From: CAZJDV01 sp964544865
Lineage (GTDB): Bacteria; Chloroflexota; Dehalococcoidia; Lucifugimonadales; CAJWER01
Assembly: GCA_964544865.1 (NCBI GenBank)
Contig: CAZJDV010000075.1
Coordinates: 1 to 12,885, forward strand
Length of the DNA stretch: 12,885 nucleotides
Direction: 5' to 3'
This document shows, one piece after another, positions 12,786-12,885 of the stretch. The stretch's first letter is position 1; each line of letters opens with the position of its first letter. Below the pieces are notes generated by a model. That model saw only the letters and a list, made by a program, of their open reading frames with translations, made no database searches and had not been told where the DNA came from. Position numbers and translations under genes: made by a program.

Positions 12786-12806
12786 GCGGCGAGGCCATCT
12801 CGCCGC
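12786..12806 (+). other. Hairpin in the tRNA-Ala precursor leader
   Basis: Perfect 8-bp stem GCGGCGAG (12786-12793) and CTCGCCGC (12799-12806) with a 5-base loop, lying between the predicted start and the mature 5' end of the tRNA at 12816. It would fold in the precursor leader that RNase P removes. Confidence 0.5.
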
Positions 12807-12815
12807 CTGTTTCGT

Positions 12816-12885
12816 GGGGCTGTAGCTCAGCTGGGAGAGCGCTTCAATGGCATTGAAGAGGTAGGGGGTTCGAGTCCCCCCAGCT
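12816..12885 (+). tRNA. tRNA-Ala, anticodon GGC (3' end cut by the window edge)
   Basis: A complete cloverleaf can be drawn. The acceptor arm GGGGCTG pairs with CAGCT at the window end, two bases short of closing. The D-arm is GCTC/GAGC, the anticodon stem CTTCA/TGAAG with loop ATGGCAT (anticodon GGC, reading GCC and GCU), and the T-arm GGGGG/CCCCC with loop TTCGAGT. The last two acceptor bases, the discriminator and any encoded CCA lie beyond the window. Confidence 0.96.

Overview
The window reads as GC-rich bacterial chromosome with compact genes, strong purine-rich ribosome binding sites (often GGAGG-like) and recognisable sigma-70 type promoters. The mix is a gamma-alpha fused 2-oxoacid:ferredoxin oxidoreductase, a CRP-like regulator, a cytoplasmic type I sulfatase, a siroheme reductase and an orphan ThDP enzyme. 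It would fit an environmental Chloroflexota (SAR202/Dehalococcoidia-like) genome. That taxonomic guess is inference only; no rRNA or marker gene is present. I see no transposase, phage gene or CRISPR array.

Layout. Bases 1-91 hold the 3' end of a plus-strand gene, followed by a perfect 19-bp inverted repeat (112-151). Bases 284-1592 hold a leftward cluster of three small membrane proteins: a Met- and His-rich four-helix protein first, then two 2-helix proteins that look like distant paralogues. A CRP-family regulator (1848-2552) is divergent from them. Directly behind it is a perfect CRP-type palindrome (TGTGA-N6-TCACA) just upstream of a sigma-70 promoter that leads into korA-korB (2842-5420). 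A strong intrinsic terminator (5451-5478) closes that operon.

A sulfatase (5635-7119) with its own promoter follows. Next is a short, self-contained control region (7181-7339): a strong promoter, a 9-codon ORF with two Cys codons, and an intrinsic terminator. It precedes a siroheme/4Fe-4S sulfite/nitrite reductase (7403-9166). This arrangement looks like classical cysteine-responsive attenuation and is the most interesting element in the window; it also argues that the enzyme is an assimilatory sulfite reductase.

A convergent two-helix membrane protein (9231-9617, minus strand) comes next. It is followed by a strong plus-strand promoter with an unusually long, structured leader (about 9896-10138) before a ThDP-dependent enzyme of the acetolactate-synthase superfamily (10139-11779). 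A uronate-dehydrogenase-like SDR (11783-12661, minus strand) is convergent with that gene. The window ends inside a tRNA-Ala(GGC) gene with its own promoter.

Together the genes point to organic-acid oxidation/carboxylation through ferredoxin (KorAB, probably under CRP-type control) and to sulfur handling (sulfate-ester cleavage, sulfite reduction). How the ThDP enzyme and the SDR fit cannot be told from sequence alone.
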